This document shows positions 6,125 through 14,700 of a stretch of DNA of 25,904 bases, in pieces. Under the pieces are notes generated by a model that saw only the letters and a list, made by a program, of their open reading frames with translations, was not told where the DNA came from and did not search any database. Location of the stretch: the NCBI GenBank assembly GCA_938023085.1, contig CALHDP010000151.1:1-25904 (forward strand), in the 5' to 3' direction. Every line of letters begins with the position of its first letter. The stretch's first letter is position 1. Source of the stretch: an uncultured Collinsella sp. (lineage in GTDB: Bacteria > Actinomycetota > Coriobacteriia > Coriobacteriales > Coriobacteriaceae). The position numbers and the translations under genes were made by a program.

Positions 6125-7927
6125 ATGTCTCAGAGAAGCACCAGTCCGCTCAAACGCTCCACCGTGCGCCGCACGCTGCAGCGTTTTTGGGACGTCACGC
6201 GCACACAGCCGTTGATCGTCTTTCTCTCGGTGTTCTCGTCGGCGGGCTACATCTTTTTGCTTACGTTTGCCAACACCTACGTGATGGCCCTTATCGTCGA
6301 CCGCGTCCAGGCCGGCCCCGTGGCGGGCGACCAGGTGCTTGAGGTCTTTGGCCCCTACATTCTGGCGCTCGTGCTCGTTAATCTGGTAGGCCAGATCCTC
6401 TCCAAGCTGCAGGACTACACCGTCTACAAGCTCGAGATTGCGGGCAACTATCACCTGGCGCGCCTGTGCTTTGACACGCTCTCCAATCAATCCATGACAT
6501 TCCACACCAGTCGCTTTGGCGGATCGCTTGTGAGCCAGACGAGTCGTTTTATGAGCGGCTACACGGGTCTGGTGGACGTGACGGTGTATTCGCTCATTCC
6601 CACCATCACCTCGGTTGTCTGCACAGTGGCGGCGCTCGCCCCGGTGGTGCCGACGTTTACCGTGATCCTGGTGGGCATCATGGTCGTCTACATTGCGTTT
6701 GTCTGGCTTATGTACAAGCGCATCATGCCGCTTTCGGCCGCGACGTCCGCCGCTCAGAACAAGCTGTCGGGCGTGCTGTCCGACGCGGTCACAAACATCC
6801 TGGCCGTCAAAACCTGCGGGCGCGAGGACTTTGAGCGCGACCTATTCGATACCGCCGACCGCGCCGCGCGCGATGCCGAAACGGTATCGATGCACGCCAT
6901 GATGCAACGCAACTTTACGACCTCGGGCCTTATCGTCATTACCATGGCCGTGGTGAGTGTGTTCGTCGCGGGCGGCAACGCGTGGTTTGGCATCTCTGCC
7001 GGCGCGCTCGTCATGATCTTTACCTATACGTACAACCTCACCATGCGTCTGAACTACGTGAGCTCCATGATGCAGCGCATCAATCGCGCGCTGGGCGACG
7101 CCGCCGAGATGACGCACGTGCTGGACGAGCCGCGTCTGGTGGCAGACGACGCGAATGCCCCCGAGCTCAAAGTGACCGAGGGCGCGATTGATTTTGAGCA
7201 CTTGAGCTTTGCATACCGTGACGCCGCGGCGGGCGAGAACGTGTTCGACGACCTGACGCTCCATGTGGCGGCGGGCCAGCGCGTGGGCCTGGTGGGCAAA
7301 TCGGGCTCGGGCAAGACGACACTCACCAAGCTGTTGCTGCGCCTGGACGACGTGCAGGGCGGCCGCGTGCTCGTGGACGGCCAGGACGTCTCGCGCTGCA
7401 CGCAGCAGAGTCTGCGCCGCCAGGTTGCCTACGTGCCGCAGGAGGCGCTGCTGTTCCACCGCTCCATTCGCGAGAATATCGCCTACGGCCGCCCCGACGC
7501 CACCGACGAGCAGATTCGCGAGGCAGCGCGCCTGGCCAATGCCCTGGAGTTTATCGACCGCCTGCCCCGTGGCTTTGACACCATGGTGGGCGAGCGCGGT
7601 GTTAAGCTTTCGGGCGGACAACGCCAGCGCGTGGCCATCGCCCGCGCTATCCTGACCGACGCGCCGATTCTGGTGCTCGACGAGGCGACGTCTGCCCTCG
7701 ACAGCGAGTCCGAGGCGCTGGTGCAGGAGGCGCTCGAGAACCTGATGCGCGGCCGCACTTCCATTGTGGTGGCGCACCGCCTGTCCACCGTGGCGGCGCT
7801 CGACCGCATCGTGGTGCTGGCGGACGGCGAGATTGTCGAGGACGGCACGCATGCGCAGCTCGTCGAGGCAGGCGGCGAATACGCAAGCCTGTGGAGCCGC
7901 CAGACCGGTGCATTTTTGGAGGCTTAA
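6125..7927 (+). CDS. ABC exporter, fused membrane and ATPase domains
   Basis: A 600-residue half-transporter of the MsbA/LmrA type that would work as a homodimer in the membrane. The transmembrane domain (about 25-330) has six predicted helices, including 31-58, 77-95, 150-173, 177-196, 266-284 and 290-305. The ATPase domain (about 350-600) is complete: Walker A GKSGSGKT (391-398), Q-loop Gln439, signature LSGGQ (495-499), Walker B ILVLDE (515-520), D-loop SALD (523-526) and switch His551. The substrate cannot be inferred; lipids, drugs or peptides are all possible. It is alone, not paired with a second half-transporter, which fits a homodimer. GAAAGGAAG (6114-6122) supports ATG 6125 over the longer in-frame start at 6089. 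Confidence 0.94.
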   Translation: MSQRSTSPLKRSTVRRTLQRFWDVTRTQPLIVFLSVFSSAGYIFLLTFANTYVMALIVDRVQAGPVAGDQVLEVFGPYILALVLVNLVGQILSKLQDYTVYKLEIAGNYHLARLCFDTLSNQSMTFHTSRFGGSLVSQTSRFMSGYTGLVDVTVYSLIPTITSVVCTVAALAPVVPTFTVILVGIMVVYIAFVWLMYKRIMPLSAATSAAQNKLSGVLSDAVTNILAVKTCGREDFERDLFDTADRAARDAETVSMHAMMQRNFTTSGLIVITMAVVSVFVAGGNAWFGISAGALVMIFTYTYNLTMRLNYVSSMMQRINRALGDAAEMTHVLDEPRLVADDANAPELKVTEGAIDFEHLSFAYRDAAAGENVFDDLTLHVAAGQRVGLVGKSGSGKTTLTKLLLRLDDVQGGRVLVDGQDVSRCTQQSLRRQVAYVPQEALLFHRSIRENIAYGRPDATDEQIREAARLANALEFIDRLPRGFDTMVGERGVKLSGGQRQRVAIARAILTDAPILVLDEATSALDSESEALVQEALENLMRGRTSIVVAHRLSTVAALDRIVVLADGEIVEDGTHAQLVEAGGEYASLWSRQTGAFLEA

Positions 7928-7942
7928 GGCCCCCGTACGTGG

Positions 7943-7948
7943 GACAAT
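7943..7948 (+). promoter_or_regulatory. Candidate -10 (GACAAT) for endonuclease III
   Basis: GACAAT lies 48 nt before the nth start in the 63-nt gap after the exporter. There is no good -35. Read-through from the exporter gene is also possible, as no terminator is seen between them. Confidence 0.3.
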
Positions 7949-7990
7949 CGTTTCCGTGAAGTTATGTTTCTGCCGAGCCGAGGAGTCGTT

Positions 7991-8656
7991 ATGCCACGCG
8001 AGACCAATGCCGCCAAACGCGAGCGCGCCATCGAGGTGTGCGAGCGCCTTAACCGTCGCTATGGCCCGGTCGAGTGCTTCTTGGACCACGAGAATCCCTT
8101 TAGGCTGCTCATTGCGGTACTGCTCTCGGCTCAGACGACCGACGCGCAGGTCAACAAGGTGACACCCCAACTGTTTGCCCAGTGGCCCACGCCCGAGGCC
8201 ATGGCCGGAGCAAGTGTGACAGACGTGGCGGACACCATTAAGTCACTCGGCTTTTATAAGAGTAAGGCCAAGCATGCCGTGGAGGCCGCGCAGATGATCG
8301 TCGCCGATTACGGCGGCGAGGTGCCGGCCGACATGAAGGAGCTCGTCAAGCTGCCGGGTGTGGGGCGCAAGACGGCGAACATCGTGCTCAACGTGGGGTA
8401 CGGCATCGTGGAAGGCATCGCGGTAGATACGCACGTCAACCGCATCGCGCACCGCCTGATGCTGAGTCCCAAGACGCACGCCAAAGAGCCACTCAAGACC
8501 GAGCAGGATCTGCTCAAGATTTTGCCGCACGAGTATTGGGAGTCGGTCAATCACCAGTGGATCACCTTTGGCCGCGAGATTTGCGATGCCCGCAAGCCCA
8601 AGTGCGACGAGTGCCCGCTGGCAGACCTTTGCCCCAGCGTGCGCGTGACGGGGTAG
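7991..8656 (+). CDS. nth: Endonuclease III
   Basis: A 221-residue bifunctional DNA glycosylase/AP lyase that removes oxidised pyrimidines and nicks the abasic site. All landmarks are present: helix-hairpin-helix LPGVGRKTAN (121-130) with catalytic Lys127, the VDTHVNR motif (145-151) with catalytic Asp146, and a C-terminal [4Fe-4S] motif Cys198-x6-Cys205-x2-Cys208-x5-Cys214. The length is close to the family norm (about 210). GAGGAG (7979-7984) gives ATG 7991; the in-frame ATG at 7964 lies upstream of this site. The intact cluster motif contrasts with the MutY-like paralogue at 1136, which has lost it. Confidence 0.96.
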   Translation: MPRETNAAKRERAIEVCERLNRRYGPVECFLDHENPFRLLIAVLLSAQTTDAQVNKVTPQLFAQWPTPEAMAGASVTDVADTIKSLGFYKSKAKHAVEAAQMIVADYGGEVPADMKELVKLPGVGRKTANIVLNVGYGIVEGIAVDTHVNRIAHRLMLSPKTHAKEPLKTEQDLLKILPHEYWESVNHQWITFGREICDARKPKCDECPLADLCPSVRVTG

Positions 8657-8696
8657 GGCCCGACACGTTTTGCCGGCACCCGAAGACGGCGACCAA

Positions 8697-8736
8697 TGTT
8701 GCGCAACACATTTGGGCTGCGAAGGCTCAATATGAT
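8697..8736 (+). promoter_or_regulatory. Palindrome plus -10 ahead of the zinc-ribbon gene
   Basis: TGTTGCGCAACA (8697-8708) is a perfect 12-bp palindrome identical to the one at 424-435; the match extends one more base (C). A -10-like TATGAT follows at 8731-8736, 44 nt before the start codon. The palindrome probably binds a dimeric regulator, with CpG at its centre as in many LacI-type operators. The regulator is unknown. Confidence 0.5.
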
Positions 8737-8774
8737 GGCGACAGATGCCGTTTGTTGTGAGGGGATGCCCGAAT

Positions 8775-9821
8775 ATGTTTTGCACCAAGTGTGGATCCGA
8801 GATGCCCGACGGAACCGATTTTTGCACGAACTGCGGGGCACGCATGGGCGCCGCTTCTCCGGCGGCCGCGCCTGCTGAGCCCGCATCGATGCCGGCGGCA
8901 GGGATGCCTCCCGTGCAGAAGAAGTCACATAAGCGCGCGGTGATTGTCGGCATGTGCGTGGTAGGCGTGCTCGTTGCCGGCGGTGCCGCTCTGGCGCTGA
9001 CCGGCGTGCTGGGTCCGCTTGGGCAGGGCAACTCATCGCAGATTACGGTACTGGGGTCCGACGAGGGTTCAGCCGAGCACAAGGACAAGGGAAGCGCCAA
9101 GGAGAAGCCTGCCGATGAGCAAGAAGAGCCGGAAGAGACCGAGCAGACGAGCAGCAGCGTAAAAGTCGACCTTAACGACCAGGCAACCTATGCCGCCGCA
9201 AACCTGTTCCTGTCGAACTTTACGGAGGAGCACTTCGATCGGGACTGGTATCAGACGGGCGGCTTCGATTCGACTGACGGACTTTCTGATGACGAGAAAT
9301 ACAAGCTGGTTAAGTTTATCTGGTGCCATTTTATTGACAACGCGCCGTATCGAATCGAGAAAGGCGACTATGACAACGGTAATAGCCAGCGTGTGGCGAC
9401 TGATGTGATCAATAGGGAACTCAATCGCTTGACGGGTCTGACGCTTTCCGATGCCGATATGACTTATGACAGAACGCCGGAGGGGCAGGCGATTCCTGAT
9501 TCGGCCGAAGCGCATGGTGGGTATTTGTATCTGAAACAGGAATATGGCCAGGGAAATTACAACCCACCGTGTGCCATCGTTACGGGCACGACTGACCTTG
9601 GCGACAACATTTACGAGCTCACCTATGAGGTCTACAGTGCTGGCGGCATGTTACTTCCTTCCGACATCCCCGAGAGCACCTACGGCCTGCCAAAGAACCA
9701 GTTCATCGCCGCAATTCAAGCGGACGCATCCATGGGCCGTACCGAGACTTGCACGGTCCGCGTCGCGCAGGGTGACGGCATCCCGACCTTCATGCTGCTT
9801 AAAATGGGCGTCTACGATTAG
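8775..9821 (+). CDS. Zinc-ribbon, single-pass membrane protein, unknown C-terminal domain
   Basis: A 348-residue protein. It begins with a zinc ribbon Cys3-x2-Cys6 and Cys17-x2-Cys20, the common N-terminal tag of many Gram-positive membrane proteins. An Ala/Pro linker (25-48) leads to one transmembrane helix (about 54-78). A low-complexity Lys/Glu/Asp/Ser segment (about 88-130) follows, then a domain of about 210 residues rich in Tyr, Asp and Gly that I do not recognise. The ribbon should be cytoplasmic and the large domain outside. ATG 8775 is chosen because the ribbon starts there and GAGGGGA lies 10 nt ahead; ATG 8745 is in frame but upstream of that site. A strong terminator follows. Confidence 0.85.
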   Translation: MFCTKCGSEMPDGTDFCTNCGARMGAASPAAAPAEPASMPAAGMPPVQKKSHKRAVIVGMCVVGVLVAGGAALALTGVLGPLGQGNSSQITVLGSDEGSAEHKDKGSAKEKPADEQEEPEETEQTSSSVKVDLNDQATYAAANLFLSNFTEEHFDRDWYQTGGFDSTDGLSDDEKYKLVKFIWCHFIDNAPYRIEKGDYDNGNSQRVATDVINRELNRLTGLTLSDADMTYDRTPEGQAIPDSAEAHGGYLYLKQEYGQGNYNPPCAIVTGTTDLGDNIYELTYEVYSAGGMLLPSDIPESTYGLPKNQFIAAIQADASMGRTETCTVRVAQGDGIPTFMLLKMGVYD

Positions 9822-9847
9822 ACTCGGCGTATAGCTCACTCTGATAG

Positions 9848-9877
9848 CGCCAGGCGGCTTGCCCGTCTGGCGTTTTT
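9848..9877 (+). terminator. Terminator of the zinc-ribbon gene
   Basis: CGCCAGGCGG (9848-9857) pairs with CCGTCTGGCG (9863-9872) with one G-T pair around a 5-nt loop. Five T follow. Confidence 0.88.
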
Positions 9878-9909
9878 GTTGCGGGGCTGGGCGTACGCTT
9901 GAGCAGGAG
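9867..9909 (+). repeat. 43-bp direct repeat, copy 1
   Basis: It starts in the 3' arm of the terminator (CTGGCGTTTTT) and runs on through GTTGCGGGGCTGGGCGTACGC to TGAGCAGGAG. The first 32 bp are identical to 11580-11611, and only two of the next 11 differ. After a gap both copies also share a TCATGC...CCATG pattern. Positions 9910-9996 hold no gene. Confidence 0.85.
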
Positions 9910-9996
9910 TATATGTTGCCTCATGCCGCCCCATGCAAAAATGTGTTGCTAATTTAGAAGCCTATTCAAGCGCGCCGAAGTCGTGGCGTGCTGGCG

Positions 9997-10002
9997 TAGC
10001 AT
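9997..10002 (+). promoter_or_regulatory. Candidate -10 (TAGCAT) for the ATP-grasp gene
   Basis: TAGCAT lies 35 nt before the GTG start at 10032. If it is used, transcription begins near 10009, which leaves too little leader for the ATG at 10020. Confidence 0.3.
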
Positions 10003-10031
10003 GAGCAAAAAATCAAGCAATGGAGGGTAAC

Positions 10032-11498
10032 GTGGCAAGATCGAAGACGCGAGAGCTCGAAGATTATTTTGAACGCATCGTGCGCACGCGCGAAGGCGAC
10101 CTGCCTGGTCGTCGCAAAGGCGACGAATACTTGTCTCAAACCCATGCGCTCTACCATGGCGGCCCTGCGCCCTGGGCTCTGACGCCAAAGATATTCGACA
10201 AGGATATGACGGCGATTCTTAAGGAGGCCGCCGAGCGCATGTACGGCATTATGGACAAGGTGACGCGGGCGTTTTGTTCCGATGCCTCCGTGCGTGCGTG
10301 GTTTCGCATGGATCCGGCTTTTGCTGACCTGTGCGCTATGGATGCCGGCTATGATTGCCAGATTCCTCTTGCGCGTGTCGATATCTTTCTTGACGAAGAT
10401 GCCGGTTCGTATACGTTTTGCGAGCTCAATACCGACGGCAGTGCCGGAATGGTAGTGACCGATGCGGTCTGTCAGGCAGTGCGAATGACGCCTTCCTTTG
10501 AGGAGTTTGCATCCGACCACCCAGGCTTTCGGCAGTACGATTTGTGCGACGGCTGGATAGATGCATTGTTTGAGACCTATGCAGAGTGGGAGCTGACCCA
10601 TCCTCTCCGCATCGAGGATAGTGCACGATCGGATGATGGATTTTGCGCTGGCAAGAGGTCCTATGCACCGCAATCAAAGATATATCCCGCTTCGGTGGCA
10701 ATCGTCGACTATTCGGAAAGCATCGACTTGGAAGATGCGGCTCATTTTGTCGACCTTATGAGGCGACGGGGTGTGGTGGCGCGCTTTGCGGATGTGCGCG
10801 ACCTGCGGATTGGCGAAGACGAGAGCGGTGCTAGGCGGCTGTGCGATGCCGCCGGTCCTATTGATTGCGTTTGGCGGCGCGCGGTGACCGGCGAGCTGTG
10901 GGATAAGCCGTGCGACGGACGCTCGGCCTTAATTGCGGCTGCCCAAGAAGGGCTCGCATGCGTCGTCGGCGGATTTAGAACGTGGCCGTGTGCGACTAAG
11001 ACCGTATTTGCGTTTTTGTGGTCTCGGGCCGGTCAGTCCTTGTTGAGCCCGGAGGAGCAATCGTTTGTACGGGAGCATGTGCCCTATACCGAGATTTTGG
11101 ACGAAAGCGCCCAGTTGTCGAGATTTGCCGAAAAGGATCGATGGATTGTCAAGCCGTGCGGCGGCTACAACGCGGTTGGCGTTGTTGCCGGCTTGGATGC
11201 CACGGAACGGGAATGGTCCCAGGTGCTTGCTCGCGCTGCGGCCGCTGGGGCGATTGTACAGGAGTATGCTCAGCAGTATCAGACTCCCTGCTTGCGCGGA
11301 ACGCTTGTCGATGGGCCGCATCGAGGAGAGGCACCCAAAGGACTTGTGGATGATCTTGGTTTTGCGCCCGCTTCTAATATGGAAGGCCTGTACCTGTATC
11401 GCGGTCGTTTCGCGGGCGTGTACACACGCGTCGGCTTTGCCAACACCATAGGCGAGTGGACGAGCCGCTTGAACGTTGCGAGCTTTTTTGAGGAATAG
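10032..11498 (+). CDS. ATP-grasp-type protein, glutathionylspermidine-synthase-like
   Basis: A 488-residue protein resembling circularly permuted ATP-grasp or glutathionylspermidine-synthase-like ligases. CELNTDGSAG (130-139) is the characteristic acidic/Asn motif. WIVKPCGGYNAVGV (371-384) looks like the nucleotide-binding Lys and glycine-rich loop. VQEYAQQY (409-416) fits the ATP-grasp metal/adenine strand. The C-terminal GRFAGVYTRVGF and NTIGEWTSRLNV stretches are also family-like. Such enzymes join a carboxylate to an amine using ATP; the substrate here is unknown. It has no partner gene that names a pathway. GTG 10032 is preferred because GGAGGG (10022-10027) precedes it; the in-frame ATG 10020 lacks a ribosome site. 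Assignment rests on motifs only. Confidence 0.75.
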   Translation: MARSKTRELEDYFERIVRTREGDLPGRRKGDEYLSQTHALYHGGPAPWALTPKIFDKDMTAILKEAAERMYGIMDKVTRAFCSDASVRAWFRMDPAFADLCAMDAGYDCQIPLARVDIFLDEDAGSYTFCELNTDGSAGMVVTDAVCQAVRMTPSFEEFASDHPGFRQYDLCDGWIDALFETYAEWELTHPLRIEDSARSDDGFCAGKRSYAPQSKIYPASVAIVDYSESIDLEDAAHFVDLMRRRGVVARFADVRDLRIGEDESGARRLCDAAGPIDCVWRRAVTGELWDKPCDGRSALIAAAQEGLACVVGGFRTWPCATKTVFAFLWSRAGQSLLSPEEQSFVREHVPYTEILDESAQLSRFAEKDRWIVKPCGGYNAVGVVAGLDATEREWSQVLARAAAAGAIVQEYAQQYQTPCLRGTLVDGPHRGEAPKGLVDDLGFAPASNMEGLYLYRGRFAGVYTRVGFANTIGEWTSRLNVASFFEE

Positions 11499-11579
11499 CC
11501 GTTTCTTGGGGCACCTTCCGTGGTTGCGGCGTTCGAAGTGACGGGGAGATTTTGGCGAAGCCGATGAGCCCGGTTCTAT

Positions 11580-11622
11580 CTGGCGTTTTTGTTGCGGGGC
11601 TGGGCGTACGCCTGAGCTGGAG
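11580..11622 (+). repeat. 43-bp direct repeat, copy 2
   Basis: It matches 9867-9909, but here CTGGCGTTTTT is not preceded by the other hairpin arm. It therefore carries the 3' half and T run of a terminator without a stem. It lies between the ATP-grasp gene and mfd. A possible -10, TACCAT (11637-11642), follows. No other feature is seen in 11499-11579. Confidence 0.85.
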
Positions 11623-11667
11623 TCCTCTTCATGCGCTACCATGACAGGCAGCGAATTTGACGAACGA

Positions 11668-11695
11668 CCCGCCGAGCTTGCCTCGGCGGGCTTTT
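11668..11695 (+). terminator. Intrinsic terminator directly ahead of mfd
   Basis: CCCGCCGAG (11668-11676) pairs perfectly with CTCGGCGGG (11682-11690) around CTTGC, followed by CTTTT. Only 25 nt separate it from the mfd start. There is little room for a promoter after it, so it may lie within the mfd leader (attenuator) as well as end the upstream unit. Confidence 0.85.
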
Positions 11696-11720
11696 GGCGT
11701 TGCGATGCCGGAGGAACAGC

Positions 11721-14700
11721 ATGCTCATTCACCGTATAGCCGCGCAGCTCTACACTGCCGAGGCACTGCAGACCGTCGAGGCCGGGCTCGATTCTGGCGA
11801 GGACGTGACGCTGGCCGTGTCTCAGTCGGGCCGAACGCTTATGGCGGCCGCCCAGTTTGCGCGTCGTCCGCGCCCCACGGTCTACATCGTGAGTGGCGAG
11901 GATGCGGCCGATCGCGCCGCACGCAGTCTGGCCGCCTATGTGGGCCTGGCGCACGTGTGCCGCTTTCCCGAGCGCAAGGACTACCCTTGGCGCGAGCAGG
12001 CACCTGACGACGCCGTGGTGGCCCAGCGCTGCGAGGCGCTCGGGCGCATCGTGCGCGGGGACAACTGCATCATGGTCGCCTCGGCCCGCGCACTGCTGCG
12101 CTGCGTGCCGCCGGTCGAGAGCCACTACTGGGAGTCCACTACTTTTGCGGTGGGCGAGGAGATTCCCTTTGACGAGGTACCGCAGCGTCTGGTGGGCATG
12201 GGCTACACCAGTGCCGGCGCCGCTGACGCGCCCGGCCTGTTCCGTGTGCACGGCGACACCGTCGAGGTGTTTCCTGCGCAGGAAAAGGCGCCCGTGCGTA
12301 TTGAGTTCTTTGGCGACGAGATCGACCGCATCCGCCGCATGGTGAGTTCAACGGGCCAAACCATCGGCAACGAGGACGGCATCGAGATCTTCCCCTGCCG
12401 CGAGCTGGCGCTTACCGACGAGGCCGTCCACAACATGCATGTGGCGCTCTACCGCGCCAGCCAGGACGACAGCAAGTTGGCGGCGCTGCTCGAGATGGTG
12501 GATGCACGCATCGTCACGCCCGAGCTCGACCGCTTTTTGCCGGTGATGTACGGCCAGACCGTAAGCCCGCTGGCGCACGTGGGCGGCAAGGCGCTCGTGG
12601 TGCTGTCCGAGCCGCGCTCGCTGTTCGACGACTGTCTGCGCGCCTACGAGGATATCGAGGCCCGTGCCGGCGAGGCAGGGATTGACCGCCTGGACGGTCT
12701 GTACGTGCGCGCCCAACAGCTTGATTTTGGTGCCCAGCAGCGCCTGAACTATGTGAGCCTCATCCGTGCCGGCGGTGCGGTGACGGCCGAGCTCAAGATT
12801 GAGCAGCCTGCCATCGCAGGCTCGGACAACCGTTTTATGACGCGCATCCAGGAGGTCGTGGGCAAGCGCTATGCCTGCGTGTTTGCCATCCCCGATCGCG
12901 GTGCGCGCGAGTCGATGGAACTCACCTTTGGCGACGAGGGCATTACCTTTGAGGAATCGCTGACCGCCGCGCCCGAAAATGCCGGCGCTATCGGCGACCG
13001 CGTGCGCGTGGCAGCGGCGGATTCCGCCGACCGTGCCGCACGCCAGGAGGCCCATGCTTCCATTCGCGAGCGTAAGGCCGATGCGCTCAACGCCCGCTCG
13101 CTCGAGGCGGGTGCCGCCCAGGCTGCCGCCGGTGCCGCCGTGCCCACCATCTCGCGCGGACGCGTGACCTTTGTCGATGCTGCCTTGCCGCAGGGCGTGG
13201 TGGTGCCCGATGCCAACCTGGCCGTATTCTCGATTGCCGACCTCAACGCCCGCATGGATGCCAACCGCGCGCGCAGCCGCCGCAAGGTTGACATTACGCA
13301 GATCACCTTCCCATTTAAACCGGGCGACTACGTGGTGCACGCTACCCACGGTATCGCGCTCTTTAGTGAGGTCGCGCGCCAGGAAGTGGGCGGCAAGGAA
13401 CGCGACTACTTTTTGCTGGAATATGCCGACGGCGACAAGCTCTACGTACCGCTGGAGCAGGTTGATCGCATTACGCGCTACGTTGGTCCCGACGGCGATA
13501 AACCGCGCTTGACCAGGCTCAACACCGCCGACTGGACGCGCGCCACCAACAAGGCGCGCAAGAATGCCAAAAAGCTGGCGTTTGACCTGGTCGACCTGTA
13601 TACGCGTCGCTCGTCGATTGCCGGCGTCGCCTGCCCGCCCGATACGCCCGAGCAGGTCGAGATGGAGCAGAGTTTCCCTTACGACGAGACGCGCGACCAG
13701 CTGGAGGCCATCGCCGATATTAAGGCCGACATGGAGGCGCCCAAGCCCATGGACCGCCTGCTGTGCGGCGACGTGGGCTTTGGCAAGACCGAGGTCGCCC
13801 TGCGCGCAGCATTTAAGTGCGTGGACTCCGGCCGCCAGGTCATGGTGCTCTGCCCCACGACCATTCTGGCCCAACAGCACTACGAGACATTCTTTGAGCG
13901 CTTTGCCCCGTTTGGCTTGGAGGTCGAGGTGCTCAGCCGCTTCCGCACCCCGGCGCAGCAAAAGCGCGCGCTCAAGGCGTTTGCCGAGGGCACGATTGAT
14001 GTACTCATCGGCACGCACCGCTTGCTTTCTGCCGATGTGAACCCCAAGAACCTGGGCATGGTGATCATCGACGAAGAGCAGCGCTTTGGTGTGCAGCACA
14101 AGGAGCAGCTCAAGAACCTGCGCGAGCAAATCGACGTGCTCACGCTCTCGGCAACGCCTATTCCGCGAACCATGCAGATGGCCACGAGCGGCGTGCGCGA
14201 CATGAGCCTGATCACCACACCGCCGACCGGGCGTCGTCCCGTGATCGTGCACGTGGGGGAGTACGACCCCGACGTGGTGAGCGCGGCGATTCGCCTGGAG
14301 GTGGGCCGCGGCGGCCAGGTGTATTACGTGTCCAACCGCGTCAAGACCATCGATGACGCCGTGGCGCGCGTGCACGAGGCCGCGCCCGAGGCACGCGTGG
14401 GTGTGGCACACGGCAAGATGAGCCCGCGCGAGGTCGAAGACGTGATGATCGAGTTCGCGACCAAGAAAATTGACGTGCTTATCGCCACGACCATCGTGGA
14501 GAGTGGCATCGACAACGCAACGGCAAATACGCTCATCATCGAGGACTCGCAGCGTCTGGGTCTGGCACAGCTCTACCAGCTTAAGGGCCGCGTGGGCCGT
14601 TCTGCCACGCAGGCATACGCGTACTTTATGTTCCCCGGCGAGCTGCCGCTCACCGAGGAGGCCACGGCACGCCTGACTGCACTTTCCGAGTTCCAGGACC

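Noticed and set aside
6842..8170. 442-codon minus-strand frame opposite the ABC exporter
   Set aside because: His/Ala/Val-rich shadow of the exporter ATPase domain, no ribosome site or motif.
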